Shown here: positions 1 to 10,800 of the stretch, piece by piece | Numbering within the stretch: position 1 is the stretch's first letter | Layout of the letters: every line of letters starts with the position of its first letter | Virus record (IMG/VR): IMGVR_UViG_3300029319_007321 | Span: 1 to 26,445 of that record | DNA length: 26,445 nucleotides | From: a virus | Strand: one strand, 5' to 3' | Notes under the pieces: generated by a model | What the model saw: only the letters and a program-made list of their open reading frames with translations | The model's database searches: none | Told to the model about the DNA's origin: nothing | Program-made: the position numbers and the translations under genes

Positions 1-665
1 TTCTGGTCAGCACCTGAGGCATAGATGTCCAAACCAATGTTGGTCTGTGCTCCAGAAGTTCCACCAGTAAGATCAACGTCGATTCCTGTGTTCAGAACCG
101 TTCCAACCATGGTTGGTGAGTCTGAGTTGATGTCTACATCAAGGCCAACGTTCTGTCCTGTTTGTCCAGACGCAATGATTCCGGTAGCGTCGTAATCAAT
201 GTGAGCGCCAACAGTCGTGTGGTTCGTTGTGGCCGTAACATCTGTGTTTACGAAAAGAGTGCTGCCATCAAAGGTCAAATTGGCTTCACCGTTCAAAGCG
301 GAAGCGCCTGTTGCCGTAGCGATACGGTTATCTGAACCGTTAGTCATTGACACGGCACTTGCTGCACCCACAATTGAAGTGCCCGACGTAATCTGAACGT
401 CGTCGCCTGCGTCTGTAGTAAAGAACAGTTGATTAGGTGTGGCGTTTTTCACCCACAACTGACCGTATGCTGCGGTGTCCCCATCAGCGTTAGACTGCTC
501 CTTGAGGGTAACTGGCCCTTCTACCGTAAGCTTTGTTTTCGGTGAGGCCGTACCAATACCAACACGATCATTGGTCTCATCGACTACAACTGTAGTTCCA
601 TCGACCTCAAGATCAGTGAGGATCTGTGATCCTCCACTGCTGTTGAAAGGACTGTTAAAACCCAT
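1..665 (-). CDS. Tail fiber-like protein, N-terminal part (runs off left edge)
   Basis: An ATG at 665-663 preceded by a strong GGGGGA ribosome site opens a frame with no stop to the window edge, so at least 221 codons are present and the C-terminus is missing. Near residue 40 there is an RVGIGTASP...LTVEG motif, a signature common at the start of phage fiber proteins, followed by Gly/Ser/Thr/Asp-rich beta-type sequence. The last third has imperfect repeats of the type (N)xGLDVDI, TGIDVDL, IGLDIYASGAD, as expected of a stacked trimeric beta fiber. It lies 8 bases after the preceding gene and is the last gene seen in the transcription unit, where T7-like phages keep receptor-binding fibers. A C-terminal chaperone (S74-type) domain would be usual for such fibers but lies outside the window. 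The fiber role is inferred from composition, motif and position. Confidence 0.75.
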   Translation of the reverse strand, partial: MGFNSPFNSSGGSQILTDLEVDGTTVVVDETNDRVGIGTASPKTKLTVEGPVTLKEQSNADGDTAAYGQLWVKNATPNQLFFTTDAGDDVQITSGTSIVGAASAVSMTNGSDNRIATATGASALNGEANLTFDGSTLFVNTDVTATTNHTTVGAHIDYDATGIIASGQTGQNVGLDVDINSDSPTMVGTVLNTGIDVDLTGGTSGAQTNIGLDIYASGADQ

Positions 666-673
666 GCTTCCCC

Positions 674-1105
674 CTATCGGTTACCTGCTTTTGAATCAGC
701 CCAATGCAGTCTAGCTGTGGCTATCTCTGGGTTTCCTGTTGCATCATCAACGATGACCCAAAGGTAGCACGCCCCGCGTGTTGTCTGCGCAGTAGGCGCG
801 GTTACTACAGCATCCAGCGCGATTGAAACATGTCTAAGGTTTCCTGTTGAGCCAGATTGAAGTTTTTGACCAGTTGCCTCACCCGTAAGAGGATGATCGC
901 GACCACTGTCCCAAGTTAGATAACAAGAGACAGTGGTGGCGCTATTCGCGTTGGTAAGCGAAATATCAACGTGTGATAAATAGCATGCCTGCGGCATAGC
1001 CCTTGAGCGAGCATCAACAGCAGAGTCTTCGTGAAGAAGAAGACCGTTCCCGTAGGTGTCGGTAATTTCAGTTGTAGCGTTGTCGTTGCAAATGAAGCCC
1101 TGCAT
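674..1105 (-). CDS. Small beta-rich virion protein, function unknown (143 aa)
   Basis: The start at ATG 1105 is fixed by an AGGAGG ribosome site a few bases upstream. The protein is Thr/Ala-rich with alternating hydrophobic residues predicting beta strands, for example SATTVSCYLTWD and GACYLWVIVDD. There is no signal peptide, membrane segment or catalytic motif. It lies between another small beta protein and the fiber gene, with 29 bases upstream and 8 bases downstream, in the same late transcription unit. A fiber-base, fiber-adaptor or minor decoration role fits the context, but I do not recognise the family. Confidence 0.7.
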   Translation of the reverse strand: MQGFICNDNATTEITDTYGNGLLLHEDSAVDARSRAMPQACYLSHVDISLTNANSATTVSCYLTWDSGRDHPLTGEATGQKLQSGSTGNLRHVSIALDAVVTAPTAQTTRGACYLWVIVDDATGNPEIATARLHWADSKAGNR

Positions 1106-1134
1106 TCCGGCCTCCTACTTGGAAGGTGGAATGA

Positions 1135-1746
1135 TTAGATGGGGTTGACGATGTCTACTACGAAAGCTTCAGCCTGGGCAACCATTGATGCGTTGGTGGA
1201 TCCAAGCGTAACCGTGACGCTCAAGTAGTTGTCTACTGTTGTATCGACAGCAAAAGTTGCCAACGCACCACTTTCGTCGTGACTTAGAGCGACGGCAGCA
1301 GCCGTATCCAAAGCGACGGTTCCAAACATAACGGCGGTTCCACCAGACCCGGCAGTGCGGATTTGAACGACAGCATCACCGACACAAACAGCACCACTGT
1401 TGTCAAGATCAGTAGCAGCGGTTTCGATTCCCGAGTTGCTGCTTGCGGTGGTGTTTGAGCCAAATCGCAATCCAATCTGAGTTGTGTCAGAACCATTTCC
1501 TGATGGGCAATGCACATAGAACTTGGCTCGGATGGTTGAACCAGCAACAAGAGTGTTGGCTGGAATCGTGTACTCGGTAGTCTCGGTCTCGGTTGTTCCT
1601 TCGCCGTCACCGTTGATTACGGTGCCTGCGGCAACATCGGCGTTTGCTTGGCAAATGCCGTACATTTTTCCGCTAGATTTACCAACAGCAAGAGGAATAG
1701 AGTGAGTAAGCGAGCGTCCGCCCATAAGTTCTGGAATCTGGGACAT
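1135..1746 (-). CDS. Beta-rich virion structural protein (203 aa), function unknown
   Basis: ATG at 1746 follows a TAGGAGA ribosome site. The protein is Gly/Ala/Thr/Ser/Val-rich with few charged residues. It has repeated beta-strand patterns such as STIRAKFYVHCP, AVVQIRTAGSGG and YLSVTVTLG, and ends in AFVVDIVNPI. This composition is typical of jelly-roll or fiber-associated phage structural proteins and lacks enzyme motifs. It is the first gene after the giant ORF, behind a 66-base AT-rich gap (1747-1812) that could hold a promoter or processing site, although I cannot point to a convincing one. Its codons look more evenly C/T-ended than those of the giant gene, perhaps reflecting high expression. 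Specific role unknown. Confidence 0.72.
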   Translation of the reverse strand: MSQIPELMGGRSLTHSIPLAVGKSSGKMYGICQANADVAAGTVINGDGEGTTETETTEYTIPANTLVAGSTIRAKFYVHCPSGNGSDTTQIGLRFGSNTTASSNSGIETAATDLDNSGAVCVGDAVVQIRTAGSGGTAVMFGTVALDTAAAVALSHDESGALATFAVDTTVDNYLSVTVTLGSTNASMVAQAEAFVVDIVNPI

Positions 1747-1812
1747 GAAAGAATCTCCTAAGTGGGATGAGAAATCGAAAAAATAATAGCACGTTGCAAG
1801 CGGTGGTCCATA

Positions 1813-4800
1813 TCAATCATATTCTCTCGTGCTCAAGTTTTCACGAGACAGGGCCTGTTTAAGTTCACCAAGCCTCATCTTTGTGTCACGAGAGGTCTGC
1901 TCTGCAAGCGTTGGAATCAATGTTGGTTTGAAGCCAAGCCACCCAACAAACTCCTGAGCCTCTGTAAGTCCGGTGCGTGGACCCATAGTGTCGCCGGTTC
2001 CCATTTCTGGAACCTCCTCCAATACTCCAAGCTCATTTCCAAACGCTCGGAACGCTCGAGCACCACGAACAGCGCCCTCAACAACACCCATGTTAGCGCG
2101 ATCCATGTAGGTAATCGTGTCCATTGAACGGCCAGCGCCAGGAAACTGCAACAAGCTTCTCCAGATCCACCAGGCTTTTCCGTTCCTTGCATGCCACCAA
2201 CCGTTTTCAGACTCACCTGAAATCGCTGACTTGCTTGGGTCTCTGTGTGGTCGATATTGAATGTCAAACAAACCATGCACAAGAGATCCGCCAGTTAAGG
2301 CCAAATCCAACTCGACCAACCACTCAGGCACCTTGTTGTATTCGTTAAGCTCCTTGTCCCAGAAGATATCGGTGCCCGTCGCCATGACAAACAGTGATTG
2401 ATACCAAGGGGCAATGCGATTAGCCATGCCACGAATGGCTCCTTCGTCTGTAAACTTAGCAATGTCGTACATGTCGATGTAGAAGTTCAAGGCATCCATC
2501 ATCGGAAGCGGAGGCGTAATGAACATTACTTGGCTGTACTTGTGCGTGTTTATAACAGTGTTCTTGAAGAAGACAGGCAATCTTCCTTGTTGATAATCTT
2601 TCAGCACAATCTGAGCGTCATCTTCTAAGAACGCGGTTTGGATTCCACGAAGCATTCTCATTTGACCAAGGATTCTTTCTGGGTTTGTAAGCAAAGTGTC
2701 CCAGAACAAATCCATGTTTTTCCGCATGTAAGAGTAAAACATGACGGTTCGTCGAGCGTATGCCTTTTCAAACTTAGTAAGGGCAGCGTAGTCGTACCCA
2801 GTCTTGCGAGCCATAGCGGCGGCTGCGTCTGGAGACAACCCACGCTTGAGCCCATCAATAAATACAGACACTCGCCAATAGTTATCCAGCGCGGTGGCAG
2901 ATTCAATCAACGTTTTCTGCCAGTTCTTAGCCCACCGGCCAACACGCATTTTATTCCAAAAGCCAGGTTGAAACTCTTTCAAGTCGGTAGCAATGTCTTT
3001 CATTGTCTCCGCGTGAATAAAGCTTGATTTCAAACCATGAGCTTCAGCTAAGTTAGTCACTTGTTCAATGCTGTATACAGCGCCTGTTTTCCTGTTGATT
3101 ACAGGCGCAGCATTCGGTTGAAATCCACCATCTTTCCAAAGCCGAGCAACAACAGCCCCTGTTTGTTTTGGATTCAACATCATTCTGCCGGTAGCAATAG
3201 GACCAATGCCTTGCATTGCCTGGAATCCTGCGCCCATAAACACGCCTGTAAAGTACGCAGGGTTGGGCAAAATAATGCCAGTCGTTACACCCATTTTAAT
3301 CTTTGATTCTACAATAGGAAACAGTGTGAAAAGATTGTCTACCGCTTTGCCTGCATTAGCCTTCAACATGTTCACAACAGCAGGATTGCTAAACCCTGGT
3401 CCAAGAACATCAGTGTCTACTTCATAAGAAACAACGCTTCTTGAACCACCCGCACCTGTTGCTCGATCAATAGCCTCATCAATGGCTTTTTGAACAGCGT
3501 CGGGCATAAAGACTTCAGTCCCATCTGGCAAAAGTCTACGCTCAAAACCTCCTCTCGCTCGTTTGAAACCAAAGTTGTTTAGGATTTCCAAAGCTTTTGT
3601 GTAGGCTTCAAGGTCATGTACGTTGCCGTTGAAATCTGTAGGAGCGCCCATTCTTTTAGCTCGAGCAATCTCTGACATTGGCATCAAAGGCTTTTGAGGC
3701 GTGCCAGCAGTAGGCGCTTCTGGCGGTTCAGTAATCAGTTCCTTTTGTCGCCTAAACAAAGTAGAAGTCATGCGAAAAGAAACTTCTTGGTTCAAATAAA
3801 ACTCAATTCGTTTCAGATACAAACTTTTGTTTACTTTGGCGTATGACGCTTGTTTGTTTGCCCCCATGAAAAAATCATTAGCCAAATCTCTTACGTCTGA
3901 AGCAATCCCGTACTGAACCATCTTTTGAGTCAGTCCGCTAATAATCTCCTGCGCTCTCATGCCTGCGATCATTTGAGTAATAGCAGTTTTAGGGTCAGCA
4001 AGAGGTGGGCGCTTAGTCCGAGTTTCTGTTCCTACAACCTCTCCATACTTTCTCTGGAACACCTCATACATTTTGTCCCATTGTCCTCTATGGAACATTT
4101 GATAAAACTCGCCTTGAAGCCTTGTGTTTTGTGCAAACACACCAGACACCCACTCTTGACCACCACCCATGGCTTGAGCAATTTTCATCGACTGGTCACC
4201 AATCAAGCGTGATTGTCTTTCTAATCGCTCGTAAATGTAGCCAAGCGCTTCTTCGATTGCGTCAAAGTCTTGACGGGTCAGAAACTCTGACAGGTCAGGC
4301 TGTTTGCCTTCAATCTTGCTTTGCCTGTACTTTCTGAGTTTCTTTTCGTAGTTTTCTAAAGTGACTAAAGACCAAGCATCGTACTCATCCAAGCCAGGGA
4401 ATGTGTGATGACTTGCGTAAGGTCGCTCCATTACTGCTTGAAGATTCTTTCTTTCAGACAAAATAAAATCGATAAAAGGAACGTCTGCAAACGGTTCACC
4501 AAAAGGATCTGCAGTAGGCGCATATCCTTCATCCGTTAAAGTTCCGGTAAGCATAGCGTTTCTTTTAGCGGCTGCTGCTCCCTCCATTTCATCGGTGCCA
4601 ATCTTTTGCCGGAACTGCTGTAGCTGCAGCAACATGCCTTCTTGTGCCTTTACGTTGCCTTCAGCCGTTACGTCACCGCGTACACCCATTATGTACTCGA
4701 CAGAACTAATGTCTCTTTGAACACCGCTTTTACCAGTAATGGTTTTTACAGTTTCAATTTTTACTGGCTTGTTAACCAGGGTGTCTTTCAACATTAGAAA

Positions 4801-7800
4801 CAACTGTTGTACCGAAAGGTCTTTGTTTCCTTTGTAAGCGTCAGCAGCAGCCCTTCTCATTTCTGGACCAACAGATCCAAGCTCACGCAAGGTTGATTCT
4901 ATAATCCCTCTTTGAAATGGACCTACATCTGCAAGAGTGTTGACCTCAACAAACATTTCCCGAAACCTGTTGACCATGTTTCTAATAGCCCGACTGTGAT
5001 CCCCAGCGTTCACAGACATTTGCTTTAGAGAGTTCCAGGCAGCAACAGCAAGCGTAGGAGATATAGCTTCAGAATAGTGCGTCTTGACAGAGTTAGGCCC
5101 AGCCTCAATATCAAGGAGGGCTTCTCTAATTAGATTCCAATGTTTCTCGGGAATGCTTCTTAGCGAAACGTCTTCGGACAGCAGAGAATACGGAACAATG
5201 TTTGCTAATGGTTCATTCGACAAAGACCGCAAGAACACGCGCATACTTGATGCTTGTTCGTCTGAAAGAACAACATGACCCTTTTGAGAGAAGTAATCTG
5301 GATCACCACCTAAGACAGAATCAAGCCTTGATTTCATGCCTCGCTGTATAGTCTTGACCCTCTTCAAAGGAACAATTGACCGATACGTCAAGGGGAACAT
5401 CTTTTCAGCCCCAGAGGTAATCCGGGCATACTCTCCAGAAATGTACCCAGCGGCTCTTGCGAAAGCTTGAACCACATCTATATCTGTAGAATCATTTGTG
5501 ATTCTCAGTGCGTTTCTTACGGTTGGAGTGTCGAGAGGAATCCTAAAAAACTCATTCTTTTTGTTTTGAGCGGCAACCATGCCTTCTTCAAGCCGCTTCG
5601 TAATGTCTTCAGGCTCTGCAATTCGTACCTTCCTAAAGTTCCTTAAAACTTTTCCGGTAAGCTCCGTAGCCATGGGACGCACATTGAGGTCTGCTGCCAA
5701 CCAAGTATCAAACCATGTTCGAATCTTGGGGTTGGCAATAATCTGCCGGTCTGGCGTAAACCTAAGCCAATACCCTTGTAGATTCAGATAGAGTTGATCG
5801 TACAGCCCTCTCAACGGTCCAGGGGCTTTTCCAGTTTCAATGTATGTTTTGAATGAACTAATAAGGCTGTCTTCGCCTTCTCTGGTAAGTCTCGGGTGTC
5901 TACCATAAGTCTGAGCTTCTTTAATAAGCTGCTTGAAATCTCTACCACTTAGGAACTGACGGACGAGAACTCCTTCATTTCTAAACAGTTGATCAATGTC
6001 TCCCTCAACAAGCATGCGATACAAAGCATCGCCCTGATACGAGTACATCACGTCTCGCTTCGCGTGCTTTTCGCCTTCTAAAACAATCTTTTTTCTTTTA
6101 CGCGCTCTTCCTGTGGCGATCTCATCTTCAAGAGCAATGCGTTGGCTTACAATCTTAAACTGACTTCTTGGTGAAGGAGACGGTGCGGTTTCGGATGCCA
6201 GCATCCTGGTGTTGTTTGTTAAGCCGTCGAACAACCGCCCTTCAGCGCCGCCAGAAATCATGTAATCAACAGCGTCATCAAACATCTTGGTGCCGGGAAT
6301 GGCTCCGTTTTGTTGAGCAATGCTCGCGCTGACCCTTCTTGCTACATCTGGATCCATAGCAGCAATAGTAGACACCCAATCAGGAACCCTTGCGGCAGTC
6401 AGTTGGTTAACGCTCATGTCAGAGTTCAGGCTGTCTAACCTTGATTCTATTGTGTCATAAGGACCAAGAGCACCTTTCATGTCCTCAAAGAACTCATCTC
6501 GAGGTCTAACACCCACAAGGCTTGAAGTCTCTTCAGCGGCTTGACGGCTAAGTCTATCAACAAGGTCAATAATCTCTGGAGGAAACTCTACATTTCGAGT
6601 AGTTCTTGCAGACTCAGTCTTGCCCATTACTTGGCTAAATAAAGCCGACATCCTACGAATAACTCTTCGCAGAATTCCAATTTCAGAATCTGTAAATGAA
6701 GCGTGTCTTTGAACGTTTCCGCTTATCCAATAATCTGAGACAGTATCAGCAAGCCACTCTCCAAATGCGAGTTCTTTGTCGTAGTCTCTTTTAAACTGTT
6801 CTCTTCGCCTCCACTTAGTAAAGCCCGCGTCTCTTTCTCGAGCATACGCTGTTCTAAGTTTTCTAAGCTCATCTGCGGAAAGAACATCTAAGTGAAGCAC
6901 ATGAGTAAGCTCATGAACTAATGTGTGAACCAAACCAACTCTAAAGTACTCATGGTTTCTGACGGACAAATCAAGCTTGTCTACAAACTGATCAATTCTC
7001 TTAGAAGAAGGTCCTTCGCCATATCTACTTTGCAATCTAACTTTCAAGGTTTGAATGAGATCTAAATCAGTAATGCCACTACCTAAAGCTTGCGCTTCTC
7101 TGCGTGTAAGCTCTGACACTACTGGACCAATTGCATCTACAAAGTAGTTGGTGTCTGAATAAAGTTTAGAATTAAATTTTACCGATTCTCCATTCGTTCC
7201 TAAGTTTTTCCATCCAGCTTCTTTAGAAAAAAACCTTTCAACAGCCAAGCTGTAAAGATCTTCAGGCTCAAGACGAGTAAGGTCTATGCCTTTGTATTGT
7301 TTTGCGTCCATCGCGCGTTTTCCAAGCGCGTACAAATTTACATACCGATTTCGTATTCCTGCTTTGGTATTAGATTTTGGTAGTGTTGCTGACCCAAGAA
7401 GCCTTGAAAAAGCTCCACCGACATATGGAAAAAGACGTAGCTTCCGAACAGAAAAAGATTTGTCTGGAAGAATCTCGATAAAGGATCTTCCAAGTTTCGC
7501 AGTCAAATCATCTATGCTCATCTTGTTGACTACGTTTTCATACTCCGACAAAAACTTCTTTTTGTTAGCTGAAAATGTGGTTGGAACCTCTGCAGACGGA
7601 GGAGTCACATCAGGGTCTGTTGCGGCTTCAGCAGCTTGCTTTTGTAGCCTTGCTAATTCTCTTGGTTTGATTTTGAATGTAGCAAAAGCACCTTTGCCTT
7701 CTTTTTGAAGCTTGAGTTTGGACGATTCTTTAGCGGTAAAGGTCAAACGTTTTTTAAGACGACCGAGCTTATCAACAACGTCTTGCCCGTCTATTTTTCT

Positions 7801-10800
7801 GTAGTTGAAAAAATCAGATGGAAGAGTATCAACAAACTCAAACTGTAAAGAAGGATCTGAATCGAGTTGTTTTTTAAACTCAACCAAAGCTTCGCTTACC
7901 AGGCTTGTGTACATATCTTTTACGTCATCAAGAGTGACTCCGTACTTCTTCCTTGCAAGAACACCAATCTGAAACTCCATTCTGGCAGGAAGTGATTTGA
8001 ACGCTGGTTTCACGACACTATACAAGGTCATGTATGGTTGATTGTCACCCTTACTTGCATGTGCAACAGGGTTCATGTTGCGACCAATAAAAGGCCTCGC
8101 CATTGTTGGAAGCACAGGGCTGGTGACCCCGTAAGCATTGGAGTGATTGTATACAGTTACTCCGGTCTGAGCGGGAGGAGTCAGCACAGATTCGATGTCT
8201 GAGGATCTCCAGTATCCACCATTAGCAAGACTTGGAACTTCTACAAAAGTCCAATCTTTCGTAGACGGAGCGCTGGTGTCGAAAGGACCTAATGGGTCTC
8301 CAGGGTCTACAAAGTAATCAGGAGGAACATCTGCAGGCTTTTCTGTTTCGAAAGGCTCAGGAAGGGGATCATCTGGATCAATAGGCCGGGGTCCAGCGGG
8401 TTCCGCTGTAGGTGGGGCAGAGTCAGGTCCTGGGTCTTTTGGTTTTTTAGCCTTTGACTTTTCAATCAACAAAGACCCAAAGAACTCGATTTCAGATTTA
8501 AAACGACTAGCTGGGTTGATGGCTTCTAAATATGCCTGTAGTTCCAGGTAAGGCATGTAAGAGTGAACTTTCTCAACATCGTCTCCGTTTTTCTCTAAAG
8601 CATCGACTAGTCGGTTCTTGAACTCTTTGTACTCATCAGAAGCTCTAAGAACTTGAATGTCTGGTGAGCCTTGATTCATAAGACGCTCAGTAGCGTTTGC
8701 ATGAATAAGCTTTGCTCGAATGGTTCTCGCATTCAGTATTGTTCTTGCCGCAGTTGGATCAATGCCTGCAGCACTAAGAACAGAGTCAACGCCTGCCCTC
8801 ATCGAAGTAGGAATCTGCTTGTAGATGTCCTCTCCCCTGTCCGCAGCAAGCCTGACTTGTTGCTCTACAAGGTGGTTGAGAACCTGGTACATGTCCCCCT
8901 TGGCCGCTCTTGGCACTGCATCTAAAGCGTCATCTACACTTTGACCTGCCTTCACAAGAGGAATGACATAATCTAAAACCCCTTGTTCGCTGATTCCAAT
9001 CGAACGATAAGCTTCTGGATCTGCAACCTTGCCAGCCTGAAGGTCTTCAAGACCCTTGAGGGTTTTGTTTCCTCCAAGAGCCTCTCGAACATTGATGACG
9101 CCACGGTTTACATTCAAATCTACGTTGTTTTTGAATTGGTAAAAACCAGGAGAAATCGCCGCAATAATCGCTTTGCTTCTGTATGGAGTGCCTTTGAACT
9201 GTCTTGCTGCAGCAGCGCCCCTCAACCCTCCGCGCACAGGCATTCCTACCCCAGCAAAAATAGGTCGTTCCCAGGCAACAAGAGTATCTGCAAGGACACC
9301 CGTCGTAGCCCACAACCGATAGGTTGATGATTGCCGATCAACCCCCCTCGCCAACATTTCATCAGTAATGTGCCTGGTAAGACCAACCTCACCAGTGGCT
9401 ACGTTGCCTAAAACTCTAGCGAGAAACCCGGTGTCAGGATCTCGGATGCCAAGGCCGTACCTGAAGTCTCGAGACGCAGGAGTCAACGGCAAATCAAACG
9501 GCAGCCGCATTTCGTTGTATAGCTCAGGAATAGCAGACGCTACACGGAACAACTTGCCAGGAGTGTTTTCAACGTATCGAATCTGACCGTTAGAATCGAC
9601 CTCTTGTTTCAGCATAAGCTCCGCAAAGCCGGTAGCGACATCTTCGGTTGTGTCCCCTCCTGTAGCCCTCATTGCTTCTACGGTTTCGCCAGCACCAATA
9701 ATCACCCCATCAATGAAAGAATCAATGCTTGGAATCGCACCATTTTGATCATTGCTTGCAATAATCTCGGGTACGTTTTCAAGAATCTGACCAATAGGCA
9801 AAGACTCTAACAAAGACTGCAGGTTTTTTTCGTTTAGGGTTTGTTGACGCCCAAGCTGGGGGTAGTAAACCGCATCTGGAGAAGGATTGAATGCTCTGTC
9901 GTTTGCTTGAGCAATGAAGTACTCAAAGGTAAACCGAGGACTGCTTGAGTCTCCCTTGTCTGGGTTTTCTTTGGCATACTGTAGAGCAGCCTCAAGATCC
10001 AAATGGTCCCTGTATTTGGCAGAAGAAGGCAAATCATTCCACGAAACGTTTCTAACCATTTGTAGAATGTCAGGGCGTAGTCTTTCTCTAAGTTCTTCTT
10101 CTGTGGCCCCTGCTCGTTTTTCGGCTTTATATGCTGTCACGATTTGAGACCAAGATTCAGATGGTCTAGACGCAGCCAGCATATCTCTCATTCGTTCTGC
10201 GTCTTCCTCATTGTTTGCAAGAGCAGGCACCCAAACAGAATCAGAAAGCCCCATAAGAGTTTGTGTTCTGCTTGAAAGGTTTACTAATCCTGCAGGGACA
10301 GCAAAAAAGTAGCCGTCATCATTAGCGTCTTGCCGAAACAAAGGCGTTGGCCTAAAAAACTCAGAGGCATCTACTTTGCCCCACAACTTTCCAGCGCCAT
10401 ACCCAATTGCCCCACCAATGAAAGCACCAACGGTCATACCAACAGGATTAAGACCACCGGCTCTTACACCGACCCTTGCTCCTGCGACGGCTGATCTTAA
10501 CCCACCAGCGGTTCGCCCCAGTGTTCCAGCGCGTGGCAACAAGTATCCAAGGTTTTTGGTAGCAACAGCCGTTCCACCCACCGCTCCAGCAGTAGTAAAA
10601 AACGCAAGCTCTTTTGCAGTAGCTTGATCATCAAACGTCATTCCAGCGCGAGTCGCTTCTTCCACAGACATTGGTCTGCCGTAGTTCCAAACCGCAGACG
10701 TAGCAGATCCAAACCCTTCATTGTCAATGATGTCTTGGATTTCTTTCTGTACGTCGCGCCTCATCTGAAAACGTTGTTCATACCCAGGGGTGTCCGCGCC

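Noticed and set aside
1747-1812. Possible promoter in the AT-rich gap before the 203-residue gene
   Set aside because: A TATTAT is present on the minus strand, but the only TTGATA partner is 22 bases away, which is too far for a sigma70 promoter.
3925-4110. Motif HRGQWDKMYEVFQRKYG in the giant protein, recalling the R-K-YG motif B of N4/T7 RNA polymerases, and the giant size recalling N4 virion RNA polymerase
   Set aside because: Spacing (R-x4-K-x8-YG) differs from the polymerase motif, and no DxxGR or HD-type catalytic motifs were found. Neighbouring genes follow T7 rather than N4 order.
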